This document shows, piece after piece, positions 17,980-28,020 of a DNA stretch of 64,000 nt. The position numbers were made by a program, and so were the translations under genes. Source of the DNA: Candidatus Enterococcus moelleringii (GTDB lineage: Bacteria; Bacillota; Bacilli; Lactobacillales; Enterococcaceae); NCBI RefSeq assembly GCF_017377575.1, contig NZ_JAFREM010000018.1, positions 248,001 to 312,000 of the forward strand. Reading direction: 5' to 3'. The notes beneath the pieces were generated by a model. That model ran no database searches and was not told the origin of the DNA. It worked only from the letters and a program-made list of their open reading frames with translations. How positions within the stretch are numbered: the stretch's first letter is position 1; each line of letters opens with the position of its first letter.

Positions 17980-19158
17980 ATGTCCAGTTATGTTTTTCCT
18001 ATCAAAACGGCGGTGCTCTTTTTCCCATTGCTGGCCTTATTGATTACCGCGCCGATTTTAATCTATTATTACCGTAAATACGGAACCCTTGGCAAGCTGC
18101 GGAGCTTGATTCTGTATTCCTTTGTCTTCTATCTATTATGCACTTATTTTCTAGTGATTTTACCGCTGCCAAGTATTCAGTCGGTGGCTGAGCTGACCAC
18201 TCCGCGATACAATCTGCACCTGTTTCAATCATGGGAGAATTTTGCCAGTCAGACTGTGTTGCGGCTGAATGATCCCAGCACGTATTTTCCGGCGATGCGC
18301 CAGGGCGTCTTTCTAGAGCCGGTTTTTAATGTTTTGCTGCTGTTTCCCTTTGGGGTGTATTGCCGCTATTACTTCCGCATGTCTTGGAAGAAGACGATCT
18401 TAGCCAGCTTTTGTTTGTCGCTGTTTTTCGAGTTGACCCAATTAAGCGGTCTGTATTTCATTTATCCTAGACCGTATCGTTTGTTTGATGTCAACGATCT
18501 GCTTCACAACACGCTAGGTGGAACGTTGGGATTCATCTGTGCGCCGCTTTTCACATTCTTCTTGCCGACGCGTTATGAGTTGGATGAGGAGTCGTTGGAG
18601 AAGGGACACCGAGTGACGTTGCTGCGGCGGGCAGTGGCGGCTTTGATCGACTGGCTGGTGATTGGCGTTGCGACTGGTTTGCTGCAGGTGGTTTTAAGCT
18701 TCTTTACTGCAACCAGGTCGTTAGCTGATTCCTCCAGCTTAAGCTTTAATCTCGGCTGGTTTATTTTCCAGGTAGTCGCATATTTCATGATCATCATGTA
18801 CCTGTGGCGCGGTCAGACCGTCGGCAAAAAGATCGTGCGGATTAAAGTAGAAGAAACCGGTCGTTTGCGGGTGCGATTTGTTGCTTTAGTGAAGCGTTAC
18901 AGCTTCTTTTACCTGCTGATGTATGTCGTTAACCAAATTTTTCAGTTCAGTATTACTCACTTAACCACTCAAAATCATGTGCTTTTTATCGCATATTCTA
19001 TTTTAGCTTTGATAAGTTTTGGAATTTTACTTTTATTTGTCTTCAACTTATTGTATGCTCTCATAAGAAGAAACCCTCGTCTGTTTCATGAAAAGGCGAG
19101 CCGCACGTACACTAGAAGTACGGTAGAAAAGAAAGAGGTAGAACATGGCAACATTTAA
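17980..19158 (+). CDS. VanZ-like and RDD domain membrane protein
   Basis: 392 aa. The N-terminal half (about 1-200) has several membrane spans and the VanZ-type region DVNDLLHNTLGGTLGF near 170. The C-terminal half (about 210-370) has the RDD signature AVAALIDWLVIG and the later GQTVGKKIVRIKV. This VanZ-RDD arrangement is known in enterococci and lactobacilli. VanZ relatives influence lipoglycopeptide tolerance, but no function can be assigned here. The start has TAGGAGG. Overlaps the helicase gene by 14 bases. Confidence 0.85.
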   Translation: MSSYVFPIKTAVLFFPLLALLITAPILIYYYRKYGTLGKLRSLILYSFVFYLLCTYFLVILPLPSIQSVAELTTPRYNLHLFQSWENFASQTVLRLNDPSTYFPAMRQGVFLEPVFNVLLLFPFGVYCRYYFRMSWKKTILASFCLSLFFELTQLSGLYFIYPRPYRLFDVNDLLHNTLGGTLGFICAPLFTFFLPTRYELDEESLEKGHRVTLLRRAVAALIDWLVIGVATGLLQVVLSFFTATRSLADSSSLSFNLGWFIFQVVAYFMIIMYLWRGQTVGKKIVRIKVEETGRLRVRFVALVKRYSFFYLLMYVVNQIFQFSITHLTTQNHVLFIAYSILALISFGILLLFVFNLLYALIRRNPRLFHEKASRTYTRSTVEKKEVEHGNI

Positions 19159-20497
19159 AAATTTCCAATTCCAGCCATTTATTATGGAAGCCATCCAAGA
19201 TAAAGGCTTTATGGAACCAACTCCCGTTCAAGAGAAACTAATTCCCATGATCAAAAAAGGGAGAAACATCGTCGGCCAATCCCAAACCGGATCCGGCAAG
19301 ACCCACACCTTCTTATTGCCGCTAATGGACAAGTTAGATGGCACTCAAGATGAAGTACAAATCGTAATCACGGCACCGAGTCGTGAATTAGCCACACAAA
19401 TTTACCAAGCGGCGATTCAAATTGCCAAATTTTCGCCAACTGAAATTCGTGTAACTAACTTTGTCGGCGGAACCGACAAGCAGCGCCAATTAGACAAATT
19501 AAAAGGCCAACAGCCTCACGTAGTTATCGGTACACCAGGACGTATTCTGGATCTGATGAACGAACAAGCCTTGAAAATTCATACAGCGAAATACTTCATT
19601 GTCGATGAAGCGGATATGACCTTAGACATGGGCTTCTTAAACGAAGTCGATCAAATTGCTGGTCGCTTGCCGAAACAGGTTCAAATGCTGGTCTTTTCAG
19701 CAACGATTCCGGAAAAGCTGCGTCCGTTCCTATTGAAATACATGGAAAATCCAATTATTGAAGAAATCAAAGCCCAAGCTGTGATCTCTGATACGATTGA
19801 TAACTGGTTGATTTCAACTAAAGGCAAAGACCGCAACCAATTGATTTATCAATTATTAACGTTAGGTCATCCTTATTTAGCGATTGTTTTCGCCAATACC
19901 AAGCAGAATGTCGACGGAATTTACGATTTCTTGAAATCACAAGGGTTGAAAGTCGCTAAGATTCACGGCGATATTACTCCTCGTGAACGTAAACGGGTGA
20001 TGCGTCAGGTGCAAAACCTGGATTATCAATATGTGGTGGCAACTGATTTAGCAGCCCGCGGCATTGATATCGAAGGCGTGTCTCACGTAATTAACGCCGA
20101 AGTTCCTCATGAGTTGGACTTCTTTATTCACCGTGTTGGACGGACGGGCCGTAATGGTCTGCCAGGGATTGCGATTACTTTGTACAATCCTAGCGACGAA
20201 GATGCCATTAACCAGATTGAAAAATTAGGCATTACCTTCAAGCCAAAAGAAATCAAAAATGGCGAAATCGTGGATACCTATGACCGCAACCGTCGTCAAA
20301 AACGGGAAAAGAACAAGGATGAACTAGATCCAACTTTGATCGGTCTAGTGAAGAAGAAAAAGAAAAAAATCAAACCAGGCTACAAACGCAAAATTGATCG
20401 CGCGATTTCAGAATCCAATCAACAAAAACGCCGTCAAAACCGTCGTCAGGCCGAACGCTCAATTCGTAAGAATAAAAAGAATTCTAGTAAGAAATAA
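19145..20497 (+). CDS. cshB: DEAD-box RNA helicase (CshB-like)
   Basis: ATP-dependent RNA helicase for ribosome assembly or RNA decay, often cold induced. 450 aa with the Q motif, AQTGSGKTH-type Walker A (QSQTGSGKTH), TPGR, DEAD near 152, SAT, and HRVGRTGRNG. The C-terminus is a Lys/Arg-rich tail for RNA binding. The start codon lies inside the end of the VanZ-RDD gene with AGAGGT upstream. CshB rather than CshA is inferred from length and tail. Confidence 0.92.
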   Translation: MATFKNFQFQPFIMEAIQDKGFMEPTPVQEKLIPMIKKGRNIVGQSQTGSGKTHTFLLPLMDKLDGTQDEVQIVITAPSRELATQIYQAAIQIAKFSPTEIRVTNFVGGTDKQRQLDKLKGQQPHVVIGTPGRILDLMNEQALKIHTAKYFIVDEADMTLDMGFLNEVDQIAGRLPKQVQMLVFSATIPEKLRPFLLKYMENPIIEEIKAQAVISDTIDNWLISTKGKDRNQLIYQLLTLGHPYLAIVFANTKQNVDGIYDFLKSQGLKVAKIHGDITPRERKRVMRQVQNLDYQYVVATDLAARGIDIEGVSHVINAEVPHELDFFIHRVGRTGRNGLPGIAITLYNPSDEDAINQIEKLGITFKPKEIKNGEIVDTYDRNRRQKREKNKDELDPTLIGLVKKKKKKIKPGYKRKIDRAISESNQQKRRQNRRQAERSIRKNKKNSSKK

Positions 20498-20502
20498 TCA
20501 GA

Positions 20503-20537
20503 AAGACAATGGACGTGTTTGTCCATTGTCTTTTTTT
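20503..20537 (+). terminator. Terminator of the helicase gene
   Basis: AGACAATGGAC pairs with GTCCATTGTCT, followed by seven T. Confidence 0.9.
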
Positions 20538-20697
20538 GGCGTCTTCTGAAACACCAATTCCCACCCAATTACGATCAAAAAAGCGCTTCCTACGCCAATT
20601 TCCCCTCCGTTTTCCAAAGAATTCCTTGATTTCCCTCCCACTGACTGGAGATAATGGTATAATTTCCTCATACATAAAAACGGGGGAGGAATCGCGA

Positions 20698-21750
20698 GTG
20701 AATCTCGTTGATCAACTAGACTGGTCTTACTGGAAACGATTGAACGACAAGGAAAAAAGGACCTTGTTTAGTCAGGTGTTAATGTACTTTGTTAATCCTT
20801 TATTGCGTATCACTGATATTGAGCTGAAGGAATTTGAGTTGTACGGCATCAAGTGTGAAACCTTTGAGCTGATGATCGATGACGAAGAATTCGTTTTTAT
20901 TCCTGGCAACAAGGACGCCATCTTAGGCTGGAATTTGGGAACCAAAGGACTGTCCCTGCTGGAAACAGCGCCTAATTCACCGGAAGTAAACATCCCGGAA
21001 GAGCTGCAAAACAGCTATGATTTGCTGGATGTCCATTCGCTGGCGGATTTTATTAATGACCATACCAGCAGCCTGCGGAAGATAAAAATCCCGCCGATGT
21101 TTATGCAGCGCTATGCTTTGCCAGCTGGCACCAATTTTTTAGGTGTGTATGACTCGGTGACCGGCAGCTTTACCGGTCAGGCCGACAAGTTTGCTGCTTA
21201 TGAGAAGGAAATTCAAGAGATTATTTGTCCTGAGCTGACCGCTTCTGAAAGTGTGCGTTGGAATTTTCCGAAAAGTGTCTTGAAAGCGAATCGCTGGTAC
21301 ATTGAATTGGTGCCTAACAGTGACCGCTTTAATGTTTATGAGCATGCTACTCATACGTACACGTCATTGCGGAAGCAAATTCGCAAAAAGAACTTCGATT
21401 TATTAACCGAGGATCAGTGGGAGTATGCCAATGGCGCGGGGACCCGGCGTCTTTTCCGCTGGGGCAATGACTTAAACATCAACGATCCCTACCGCGGCAA
21501 GAAGATTCACCGACTGATGACTGGACTGAATATGTTTGGTTTGTTGTTTGACACCTCCATGAGCCGCTATGAAATCACTGAAGATCCCGGCGTGCTGAAG
21601 CTGCGCAGCCGCAAGATAAATACCGGCTTGCCGATTGTCGATAAGCTGGCGTTGTCCACCTATTACACGCCGGATCGGACGCTTTTGCATGAGGAAATTC
21701 TGAAGCCTAACGAATATATTTATCGGAAAGCGATTATTGTGAAGATGTAG
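20698..21750 (+). CDS. Protein with formylglycine-generating-enzyme-like C-terminal region
   Basis: 350 aa from the GTG at 20698, which has GGGGGAGGA upstream and TATAAT at 20658-20663; the long computed frame runs back into the helicase terminator and is unlikely. The first 220 residues match nothing I know. At about residues 238-258 the sequence LLTEDQWEYANGAGTRRLFR followed by WGND resembles the core of the FGE/SUMF1 (C-type-lectin-like) fold. The Cys pair of true FGE enzymes is not evident, so a catalytic role is doubtful. Related proteins are common in enterococci as hypotheticals. Confidence 0.75.
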   Translation: MNLVDQLDWSYWKRLNDKEKRTLFSQVLMYFVNPLLRITDIELKEFELYGIKCETFELMIDDEEFVFIPGNKDAILGWNLGTKGLSLLETAPNSPEVNIPEELQNSYDLLDVHSLADFINDHTSSLRKIKIPPMFMQRYALPAGTNFLGVYDSVTGSFTGQADKFAAYEKEIQEIICPELTASESVRWNFPKSVLKANRWYIELVPNSDRFNVYEHATHTYTSLRKQIRKKNFDLLTEDQWEYANGAGTRRLFRWGNDLNINDPYRGKKIHRLMTGLNMFGLLFDTSMSRYEITEDPGVLKLRSRKINTGLPIVDKLALSTYYTPDRTLLHEEILKPNEYIYRKAIIVKM

Positions 21751-21751
21751 A

Positions 21752-21780
21752 TTGACATTTTGGCTGCTTTTTCTTATACT
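21752..21780 (+). promoter_or_regulatory. Sigma-A promoter of the T-box/alaS transcript
   Basis: Consensus TTGACA and TATACT separated by 17 bp, directly before the T-box leader. Confidence 0.9.
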
Positions 21781-21784
21781 TACT

Positions 21785-21996
21785 GACAGGATAAGGTTTG
21801 TTACGGACATCCATCCACAGAAAGTGCGGCATTGCTGAGAGCCGCGCGGTGAACCTGACAAATTGCTCCCTGGATTAAACTTTGGTCGAAAGATCAACGC
21901 TACTCGGCGTTAACGAGCTGAAGAGGTAATGATCTATCATTGCAATCAAGGTGGTACCGCGAGTTTTCGTCCTTGAATGCAGTGGTAGTTTTTTTT
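21785..21996 (+). promoter_or_regulatory. T-box riboswitch (alanine) in front of alaS
   Basis: The T-box core AAGGTGGTACCGCG at 21948-21961 pairs with the uncharged tRNA acceptor end. It is followed by a terminator whose right arm reads CCTTGAATGCA and ends in a T run near 21990. Stem I upstream contains an AG-rich bulge and a GCT (Ala) triplet near 21864 that can serve as specifier. Uncharged tRNA-Ala should allow read-through into alaS. Confidence 0.93.
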
Positions 21997-22020
21997 ATTT
22001 TTTAGAAAAGAGGAGAAAAG

Positions 22021-24654
22021 ATGAAACAATTAACCAGCGCACAAGTCCGTCAAATGTACTTGGACTTTTTCAAATCCAAAGGCCATATGGTGGAGCCTAG
22101 TGCCTCACTTGTACCAGTCAACGACCCATCACTATTATGGATCAACTCAGGCGTGGCAACCATGAAGAAATACTTCGACGGTTCCGTCGTGCCGGAAAAT
22201 CCGCGGATTACCAATGCCCAAAAATCAATCCGTACCAACGATATCGAAAACGTCGGCAAAACCGCCCGTCACCATACGATGTTCGAAATGCTGGGGAACT
22301 TCTCTATCGGTGATTACTTCAAAAAAGAAGCCATCGCATGGGCTTGGGAATTTCTAACTTCACCAGAATGGATCGACTTTGACGAAGATAAATTGTACGT
22401 AACCGTTTATCCGGAAGACAAAGAAGCAAAACGCATCTGGCTGGAAGAAATCGGCCTGCCGGAAGATCACGTGGTGGAAGTGGCTGACAACTTCTGGGAT
22501 TTAGGGGTTGGACCAAGCGGACCTGACTCAGAAATCTTCTACGATCGCGGCGAATCCTTCAACGATCTGCCAGAAGGCGATCCTGAAAACTATCCTGGCG
22601 GCGAAAACGAACGCTACTTGGAAATCTGGAACTTGGTATTCTCTGAATTTAACCACAAACCAGACAATACTTACGAACCGCTGCCAAACCAAAACATTGA
22701 TACCGGCATGGGCTTGGAGCGGATGGTTTCGATTATTCAAGATGCACCAACCAACTTTGAAACGGACCTGTTCTTGCCAATCATCGCTAAAACCGAAGAA
22801 TTAAGCGGCAAAAAATACGGCTCTGACAAACAATTGGACGTATCCTTTAAAGTCATTGCCGACCACATTCGTTCATTGGCTTTTGCGATTGGTGACGGTG
22901 CGCTGCCATCAAATGAAGGCCGCGGCTATGTCTTGCGTCGTCTGTTACGTCGTGCCGTTATGCATGGCAAAAAATTAGGCATCAACGAAGCATTCTTGTA
23001 CAAATTAGTGCCAATCGTAGGCGAAGTGATGGTCAGCTACTATCCAGAAGTCTTGGAACAAGCTGACTTCATCCAAAAAGTCGTACGCAACGAAGAAGAA
23101 CGGTTCCATGAAACTATCAATGAGGGCTTGTCGATGTTAACCGATGTATTGGCTGACTTGAAAGCCAAAGGCGAAACGACTTTAGAAGGTAAAGTGATCT
23201 TCAAATTGTATGATACTTTTGGTTTCCCAGTGGAATTGACGGAAGAAGTTGCTGAAGATGAAGGCTTGAAGGTCGATCACGAAGGCTTCGACGTGGAAAT
23301 GCAAGCGCAAAAAGAACGGGCGCGGGCAGCACGCTCAACTGAAACCTCAATGGGCGTGCAAACAGCCTTGCTTGGCGACATCAAAGTCAAAAGTGAATTC
23401 GTCGGCTATGACCATTTAGAAGTGGAAAGCCAATTAGAAGTCATCCTGCAAAACGATGCAGTGGTGGATACTGCTAACGAAGGCACAGCTCAATTGATCT
23501 TTGCCGCAACTCCTTTCTACGCTGAAATGGGTGGACAGGTAGCCGATCACGGAATCGTGGCGGACAAAGATGGCCATGTAGTTGCTAAAGTTGTCGACGT
23601 GAAAAAAGCGCCAAACGGCCAACCGCTGCACACAGTGGAAATCCAATTGCCGCTAAAAGAAGGCGAAACATACTTCTTGCAAGTAAATGCTGCGATGCGC
23701 AACAAAATCTTGAAAAACCATACCGCAACTCACTTGCTGCACAAAGCCCTAAAAGAAGTGTTAGGCGACCATGCTAACCAAGCTGGTTCATTGGTAGCAC
23801 CAAAACACTTGCGCTTTGACTTCACCCACTTCGGCCAAGTAACGGCAGATGAGCTGAAGGAAATGGAAAAAATCGTCAACCAACGCATTTGGGAAGCTAT
23901 CCCGGTTGTTACGATCGAAACCGATATTGATTCGGCCAAAGAAATGGGCGCAATGGCGCTGTTTGGTGAAAAATACGGCCACGACGTGCGTGTGGTAAAC
24001 ATTGGCGACTGGTCAATCGAACTTTGTGGGGGAACCCATGTAAGAAACACCGAAGATATCGGTCTGTTCAAGATCGTTTCTGAATCAGGGATCGGTGCTG
24101 GCGTACGCCGGATCGAAGCCTTGACCGGGCAAGAAGCTTACGAAGCCTTCCGGGATGAAGAAGATTTGTTAACGCAAGTCGCTCAAACCGTGAAATCTCC
24201 ACAAATGAAGGACGTTGTCAGCAAAACGGAACAGCTGCAACAACAATTACGTGAATTGCAAAAAGAAAATGAACAACTAAGCACTAAACTAGCGAACCAA
24301 CAAGCTGGCGATGTCTTCAAAGACGTCAAAGAAATCAATGGCACTACCATTATTACAGCCCAAGTCAACGTAAAAGATATGAATCAATTACGTCAGTTGG
24401 CTGACCAATGGAAACAAAAGAACTACTCTGACGTTCTAGTGTTAGGTACTGGACAAGGCGAAAAAGCCAATCTGTTAGTGGCGATGAGCCCAGCAGCAGT
24501 GGAAAAAGGCCTAAAAGCCGGCGACCTAATCAAAGCAATCGCACCGAAAGTCGGCGGCGGTGGCGGCGGACGCCCAGACATGGCTCAAGCAGGCGGGAAG
24601 AACCCAGCAGGCTTGCCAGATGCGCTGAAAGCTGCCCAAGAGTGGTTGGCGTAA
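22021..24654 (+). CDS. alaS: Alanyl-tRNA synthetase
   Basis: Charges tRNA-Ala and edits mischarged Ser and Gly. 877 aa, full length. The class II catalytic core is N-terminal ([17 protein letters not shown] onward). The editing domain zinc ligands are HTATHLLH near 567 and CGGTHV near 668. A coiled coil (about 725-765) and the Gly-rich C-Ala domain ([15 protein letters not shown]) close the protein. AAGAGGAG precedes the ATG. Regulated by the T-box upstream. Confidence 0.98.
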   Translation: MKQLTSAQVRQMYLDFFKSKGHMVEPSASLVPVNDPSLLWINSGVATMKKYFDGSVVPENPRITNAQKSIRTNDIENVGKTARHHTMFEMLGNFSIGDYFKKEAIAWAWEFLTSPEWIDFDEDKLYVTVYPEDKEAKRIWLEEIGLPEDHVVEVADNFWDLGVGPSGPDSEIFYDRGESFNDLPEGDPENYPGGENERYLEIWNLVFSEFNHKPDNTYEPLPNQNIDTGMGLERMVSIIQDAPTNFETDLFLPIIAKTEELSGKKYGSDKQLDVSFKVIADHIRSLAFAIGDGALPSNEGRGYVLRRLLRRAVMHGKKLGINEAFLYKLVPIVGEVMVSYYPEVLEQADFIQKVVRNEEERFHETINEGLSMLTDVLADLKAKGETTLEGKVIFKLYDTFGFPVELTEEVAEDEGLKVDHEGFDVEMQAQKERARAARSTETSMGVQTALLGDIKVKSEFVGYDHLEVESQLEVILQNDAVVDTANEGTAQLIFAATPFYAEMGGQVADHGIVADKDGHVVAKVVDVKKAPNGQPLHTVEIQLPLKEGETYFLQVNAAMRNKILKNHTATHLLHKALKEVLGDHANQAGSLVAPKHLRFDFTHFGQVTADELKEMEKIVNQRIWEAIPVVTIETDIDSAKEMGAMALFGEKYGHDVRVVNIGDWSIELCGGTHVRNTEDIGLFKIVSESGIGAGVRRIEALTGQEAYEAFRDEEDLLTQVAQTVKSPQMKDVVSKTEQLQQQLRELQKENEQLSTKLANQQAGDVFKDVKEINGTTIITAQVNVKDMNQLRQLADQWKQKNYSDVLVLGTGQGEKANLLVAMSPAAVEKGLKAGDLIKAIAPKVGGGGGGRPDMAQAGGKNPAGLPDALKAAQEWLA

Positions 24655-24666
24655 AAAACAGCTGAA

Positions 24667-24728
24667 ATACGATCGATTTTCCAGAAGTTTGTCCTGTGGG
24701 CAGACTTTCGGGAGATCGATTTTTTTCT
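24667..24728 (+). terminator. Terminator of alaS
   Basis: A long imperfect hairpin beginning GATCGAT and ending ATCGAT followed by seven T. Confidence 0.8.
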
Positions 24729-24771
24729 TCTCTAGATAAATCCATTCAGATTTACTGCGGAGATCAGCTTC

Positions 24772-24787
24772 TTATATTAAAATATAA
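24772..24787. promoter_or_regulatory. Palindrome upstream of the RelB-like gene
   Basis: TTATATTAAAATATAA is an almost perfect inverted repeat 30 bp before the start codon. RelB/DinJ antitoxins bind such palindromes to autoregulate; the assignment here is inferred from position. Confidence 0.45.
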
Positions 24788-24816
24788 ACATAAGAGACAA
24801 CTAAGGAGGGAACACC

Positions 24817-25071
24817 ATGAAGCTAGTACAAGCAAGAATAGACGACGAATTAGCAGAAAAAGCCGAATCAATCTTAAGTGACTTAGGTCTAACTCGCTCA
24901 GAGGCTTTGACGCTTTTTTACCAGCAAATCATCTTGAACAACGGCTTGCCTTTTGAGGTGAGATTGTCGCAAAAGCCCAATGAAGAAACAGTAGCTGCAC
25001 TGAATGAAGACCTGCGAGATAGTAAGGTGTATGCTAGTTCACAAGAATTGTGGGAAGACTTAAAAACCTAG
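24817..25071 (+). CDS. RelB/DinJ-type antitoxin, no toxin partner
   Basis: 84-aa protein with an N-terminal ribbon-helix-helix region (VQARIDDELAEKAESILSDL, then TRSEALTLFYQQI) typical of RelB/DinJ antitoxins. The ATG is preceded by AAGGAGGG. No RelE/YafQ-like toxin reading frame follows; the 170 bases after it lead to the promoter of cls. It is therefore an orphan antitoxin, or a regulator that has taken on another role. Confidence 0.8.
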   Translation: MKLVQARIDDELAEKAESILSDLGLTRSEALTLFYQQIILNNGLPFEVRLSQKPNEETVAALNEDLRDSKVYASSQELWEDLKT

Positions 25072-25151
25072 GCTATGTTGTAAATAAAATCATCTTACAA
25101 ATGGGCTGCCCTCATGCAAATACATCCGAACTTCCTTTCACAGCGCTTTTC

Positions 25152-25180
25152 TTGTTATTTTTTTATTTTATCGGTATAAT
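25152..25180 (+). promoter_or_regulatory. Sigma-A promoter of cls
   Basis: TTGTTA and TATAAT separated by 17 bp, 64 bases before the start. Confidence 0.75.
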
Positions 25181-25244
25181 CCTAAGAAGAACGGTGGGAT
25201 TCTGAGCTGAAATGAAGAATTTCCAGGAATGAGGATTTGTATAT

Positions 25245-26705
25245 ATGAGATATATTGAAGAAATTATTTTGTTTATCATTTTTATTAATACGGTGGTTGC
25301 GATCATTACTGTCTTCCGCAAGCCCCGGAGTATCAACTCCACGCTGGCTTGGCTGTTGACGCTGACGCTTTTACCGGTTATCGGCTTTGTCTTGTACGCC
25401 TTTTGCGGGCGGGGGATCGACGGGGAAACGGTTTATCGCTTTGAACAAGAAGATCATCGCCGGATCAAGGAGATTGCTGAGATTATCGAGGAAGATAACC
25501 GTAACGTACGCCACAACGAACCGAGTAATTTGTACCCGACAGCTGAGGCGTTGTCTCATTATTTTGACCGCCGGGATGAGTCGCCGATTGCTGTTCGTAA
25601 TGAAATTGAGTTCTTTTTAGACGGTACCGACAAATTTGAGCGCCTATTTGAAGATATGCGCAATGCCAAAAACAACATTCACGTGGAATACTATGCCTTC
25701 TTCAATGACAAGATCGGCAATCGTTTCCTGCGTATCTTAGAGGAAAAGGCTGAGCAGGGCGTGGAGGTCCGGATGATTTACGATCCATGGGGCTCACCGA
25801 AGGCCAACAAGCAGTTCTTTGCCAAGCTAAGAGAAAAGGGCGGCAAGGTCTCACCCTTTATTACTTCGAAAAATATTATCGCCAAAACCCGGCTGAATTA
25901 TCACTTGCACCGCAAGCTGGTGATTATTGACGGTCAAATCGGCTGGACCGGCGGCTTTAACGTCGGCGACCAATACTTAGGTGAATCAGAACGCTTCGGC
26001 AACTGGCGGGATACCCATGCCCGAGTGGTGGGAACAGCCAGCTTCACTATGCAGGAAATCTTCCTGCGGGACTGGAATGCTTCCGTGGTTCACAAGGAAA
26101 ACCGGATGGCTTACTTGCCGGAATATTTTGTGTTGCCGGAAAAAGAAATCAAAAAAGGGGTGCCGATGCAAATTGTCGCAGACGGCCCCGAATCAGAGGA
26201 ATTAATTATTCGCGATGGCTTTGTCCGCATGATTTTAGCGGCAGAGAAGAGTGTCTGGATTCAGTCACCTTACTTAGTGCCGGATGAAACAATCATTTCG
26301 GCGCTGTTAATCGCGGTGCGTTCCGGAATCGATGTACGGATTATGATTCCGATTATGCCAGATCATCCCTTCATCTATCGGGCGACCCAATATTATGCCA
26401 ACTACCTGCATCAGCGAGGCGTGAAGATTTACCATTACAACAATGGCTTTCTGCATTCGAAAACGATGGTAGTGGACAACGAGCTGGCCAGCTTTGGTTC
26501 AACCAATCAGGATATCCGCAGCTACGAGTTGAACTTTGAAGTCAGTGCCTTCATTTATGATCCAGCGATTGCCCAGCAGTTCCGAGCAATTTTTGAAGCC
26601 GACATGGAGGATTCGATCCTGTTAACTGACCAGATGATTGCCAAACAATCCCACTGGTTGAACTTTAAACAAAAATTCTCTCGACTATTGTCGCCAGTTT
26701 TATAA
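25245..26705 (+). CDS. cls: Cardiolipin synthase
   Basis: Membrane enzyme making cardiolipin from two phosphatidylglycerols. 486 aa. Two N-terminal membrane spans (PLDc_N, about 1-60) precede two phospholipase D catalytic motifs: HLHRKLVIIDG near 221 and LHSKTMVVDN near 404. The start is ATG with a weak AGGAATGAGG upstream. Monocistronic. In enterococci changes in cls are linked to daptomycin tolerance (general knowledge, nothing unusual is seen here). Confidence 0.95.
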   Translation: MRYIEEIILFIIFINTVVAIITVFRKPRSINSTLAWLLTLTLLPVIGFVLYAFCGRGIDGETVYRFEQEDHRRIKEIAEIIEEDNRNVRHNEPSNLYPTAEALSHYFDRRDESPIAVRNEIEFFLDGTDKFERLFEDMRNAKNNIHVEYYAFFNDKIGNRFLRILEEKAEQGVEVRMIYDPWGSPKANKQFFAKLREKGGKVSPFITSKNIIAKTRLNYHLHRKLVIIDGQIGWTGGFNVGDQYLGESERFGNWRDTHARVVGTASFTMQEIFLRDWNASVVHKENRMAYLPEYFVLPEKEIKKGVPMQIVADGPESEELIIRDGFVRMILAAEKSVWIQSPYLVPDETIISALLIAVRSGIDVRIMIPIMPDHPFIYRATQYYANYLHQRGVKIYHYNNGFLHSKTMVVDNELASFGSTNQDIRSYELNFEVSAFIYDPAIAQQFRAIFEADMEDSILLTDQMIAKQSHWLNFKQKFSRLLSPVL

Positions 26706-27101
26706 TTTCAGACTCTTTTGCAACCCTTGGCGCGCGAGATGATCCGCGCCTTTATTTTTGCTTTCAGGTATCCACTGCAGCACCAATAATGTGAATTTTT
26801 CGCTTATTTCGTTAAACTCCGTTAAATATGGCGAAAAACGGTTGTTTTTTGTCTGGCCTTGGTCTAGTATTTTTATTGCAGTTTTACTATCTGAATACAA
26901 AAGTACATTTTGGTTTTCCAGCTGATTTTCCAGCAAATACCGCAACGCATACATGATGGCCGCCAGTTCGGCTGAGTGATTGTCTTCTTCCTCTAAGGGA
27001 AAAGACAGCTGGGTTTGCTGGTTATCGTTGACGATCAAAATACCGCCTCCGCTTTTTTTCTGTTGTGCATTTGTAGCGGCGTCTGTATATACTTTTATCA
27101 T
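26700..27101 (-). CDS. RNase H-like protein (YpdQ/RNHI type)
   Basis: 133 aa from the ATG at 27101 (MIKVYTDAATN), preceded by AAAGGATG; the longer frame has no ribosome site. The four acidic catalytic positions of RNase HI are visible in YTDAAT, HSAELAAI, LYSDSKTA and GADHLARQG. Likely cleaves RNA in RNA-DNA hybrids, though related YpdQ of Bacillus is reported inactive. Its stop overlaps the 3' end of cls by a few bases and it is divergent from ebsA. Confidence 0.85.
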   Translation of the reverse strand: MIKVYTDAATNAQQKKSGGGILIVNDNQQTQLSFPLEEEDNHSAELAAIMYALRYLLENQLENQNVLLYSDSKTAIKILDQGQTKNNRFSPYLTEFNEISEKFTLLVLQWIPESKNKGADHLARQGLQKSLKL

Positions 27102-27135
27102 AAAATCATCCTTTGTTAAGTTAGGAGTACGTACA

Positions 27136-27564
27136 TTGAAGAGCAAGCGCTATTTTTGGCAGCCGGAGCTGTCACTTGCCATAATTTATTGGTCGATTAC
27201 CTTTATCATCTTGTTTTACGGGCTGATCGTTACCTTGGAGAATACCGGTCCCTTTTTAAAGGGCAACCTGATTATCGGATTGTTTTTCGTTTTTGCGGCC
27301 ATCGGTGTGCACCGGTATTTGACCATTAACGAAAAAGGCCTGACGATTCATTATTCCCTGGTGTGGCGCAAGCAATTTTTGCCGATTTCCCATATCGACG
27401 TGATTCTCGACCGTAAAGACGGCATCATCATCAAACAAAAAGGGCTTGGCGATTACCAGCTATCCATGTCGAAAAAACAGCGGCAGCGCTTCTTGCAAGC
27501 TGCTAAGGCCCAGTTTCCCCAACTCAAGATAAAAGAAGAAAACGTAAAGATTAGTCATGACTAA
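27136..27564 (+). CDS. ebsA: EbsA family membrane protein
   Basis: 142 aa from a TTG at 27136 preceded by TTAGGAGT; the product then begins MKSKRYFWQPELSLAIIYW, which matches enterococcal EbsA as I remember it. Two hydrophobic segments (about 12-35 and 45-62) precede a PH-like domain. EbsA was described beside EbsB in E. faecalis aggregation work; its molecular role is unclear. The terminator overlaps its last codons. Confidence 0.75.
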   Translation: MKSKRYFWQPELSLAIIYWSITFIILFYGLIVTLENTGPFLKGNLIIGLFFVFAAIGVHRYLTINEKGLTIHYSLVWRKQFLPISHIDVILDRKDGIIIKQKGLGDYQLSMSKKQRQRFLQAAKAQFPQLKIKEENVKISHD

Positions 27565-27586
27565 TCTCTACGTTTATTTTTTTTAA
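27539..27586. terminator. Bidirectional terminator between ebsA and csp
   Basis: AACGTAAAGATTAGTCAT with ATGACTAATCTCTACGTT is an almost perfect palindrome, followed by T on the plus strand and preceded by A. It overlaps the ebsA stop. Confidence 0.85.
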
Positions 27587-27587
27587 A

Positions 27588-27794
27588 TTAATCTACATTC
27601 TTTTTCACGTGTGCTGCTTGTGCGCCCCGCGCGCCTTCAACGATATCAAAAGTTACTACTTCATCTTGACTTAACGTCTTAAAGCCATCCTCTTCAATAG
27701 CTGTAAAATGGACAAATACTTCTTGGTCCTCATCATAAGTGATAAACCCATACCCTTTTGCCTCATCGAACCACTTAACAATCCCCGTTTTCAA
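27588..27794 (-). CDS. csp: Cold shock protein (CspA family)
   Basis: Single-strand nucleic acid chaperone, one cold-shock OB domain. The RNA-binding motifs KGYGFI and VFVHF are present. I place the start at the TTG at 27794 (MKTGIVKWF, 68 aa), since AAGGAGT lies about 10 bases before it; the upstream GTG would touch the Shine-Dalgarno. Confidence 0.93.
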   Translation of the reverse strand: MKTGIVKWFDEAKGYGFITYDEDQEVFVHFTAIEEDGFKTLSQDEVVTFDIVEGARGAQAAHVKKNVD

Positions 27795-28020
27795 TACAGC
27801 CACACTCCTTTATAAGTAGTGCCTTCATTATAATCCAACGGCAGTCAAAAAGCGAGTAAACTAGCGATCTGAGCCCAGTTTCCCCCAAACCCGAACGCTT
27901 TTCTAATCGATGGAAATTTACTGTGGCTAATTAGTGTTTTTCTCAAATAAATTCGTTATAATGTGAATGAACGAATAAAACAGTACCCAAAATGATTATC
28001 GTTCGGGAAAGGAAGTATTC

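Noticed and set aside
27617-27628. GTGCGCCCCGC match as a template-repeat end
   Set aside because: It lies inside the csp coding sequence and the match does not extend to any other part of the variable repeat.
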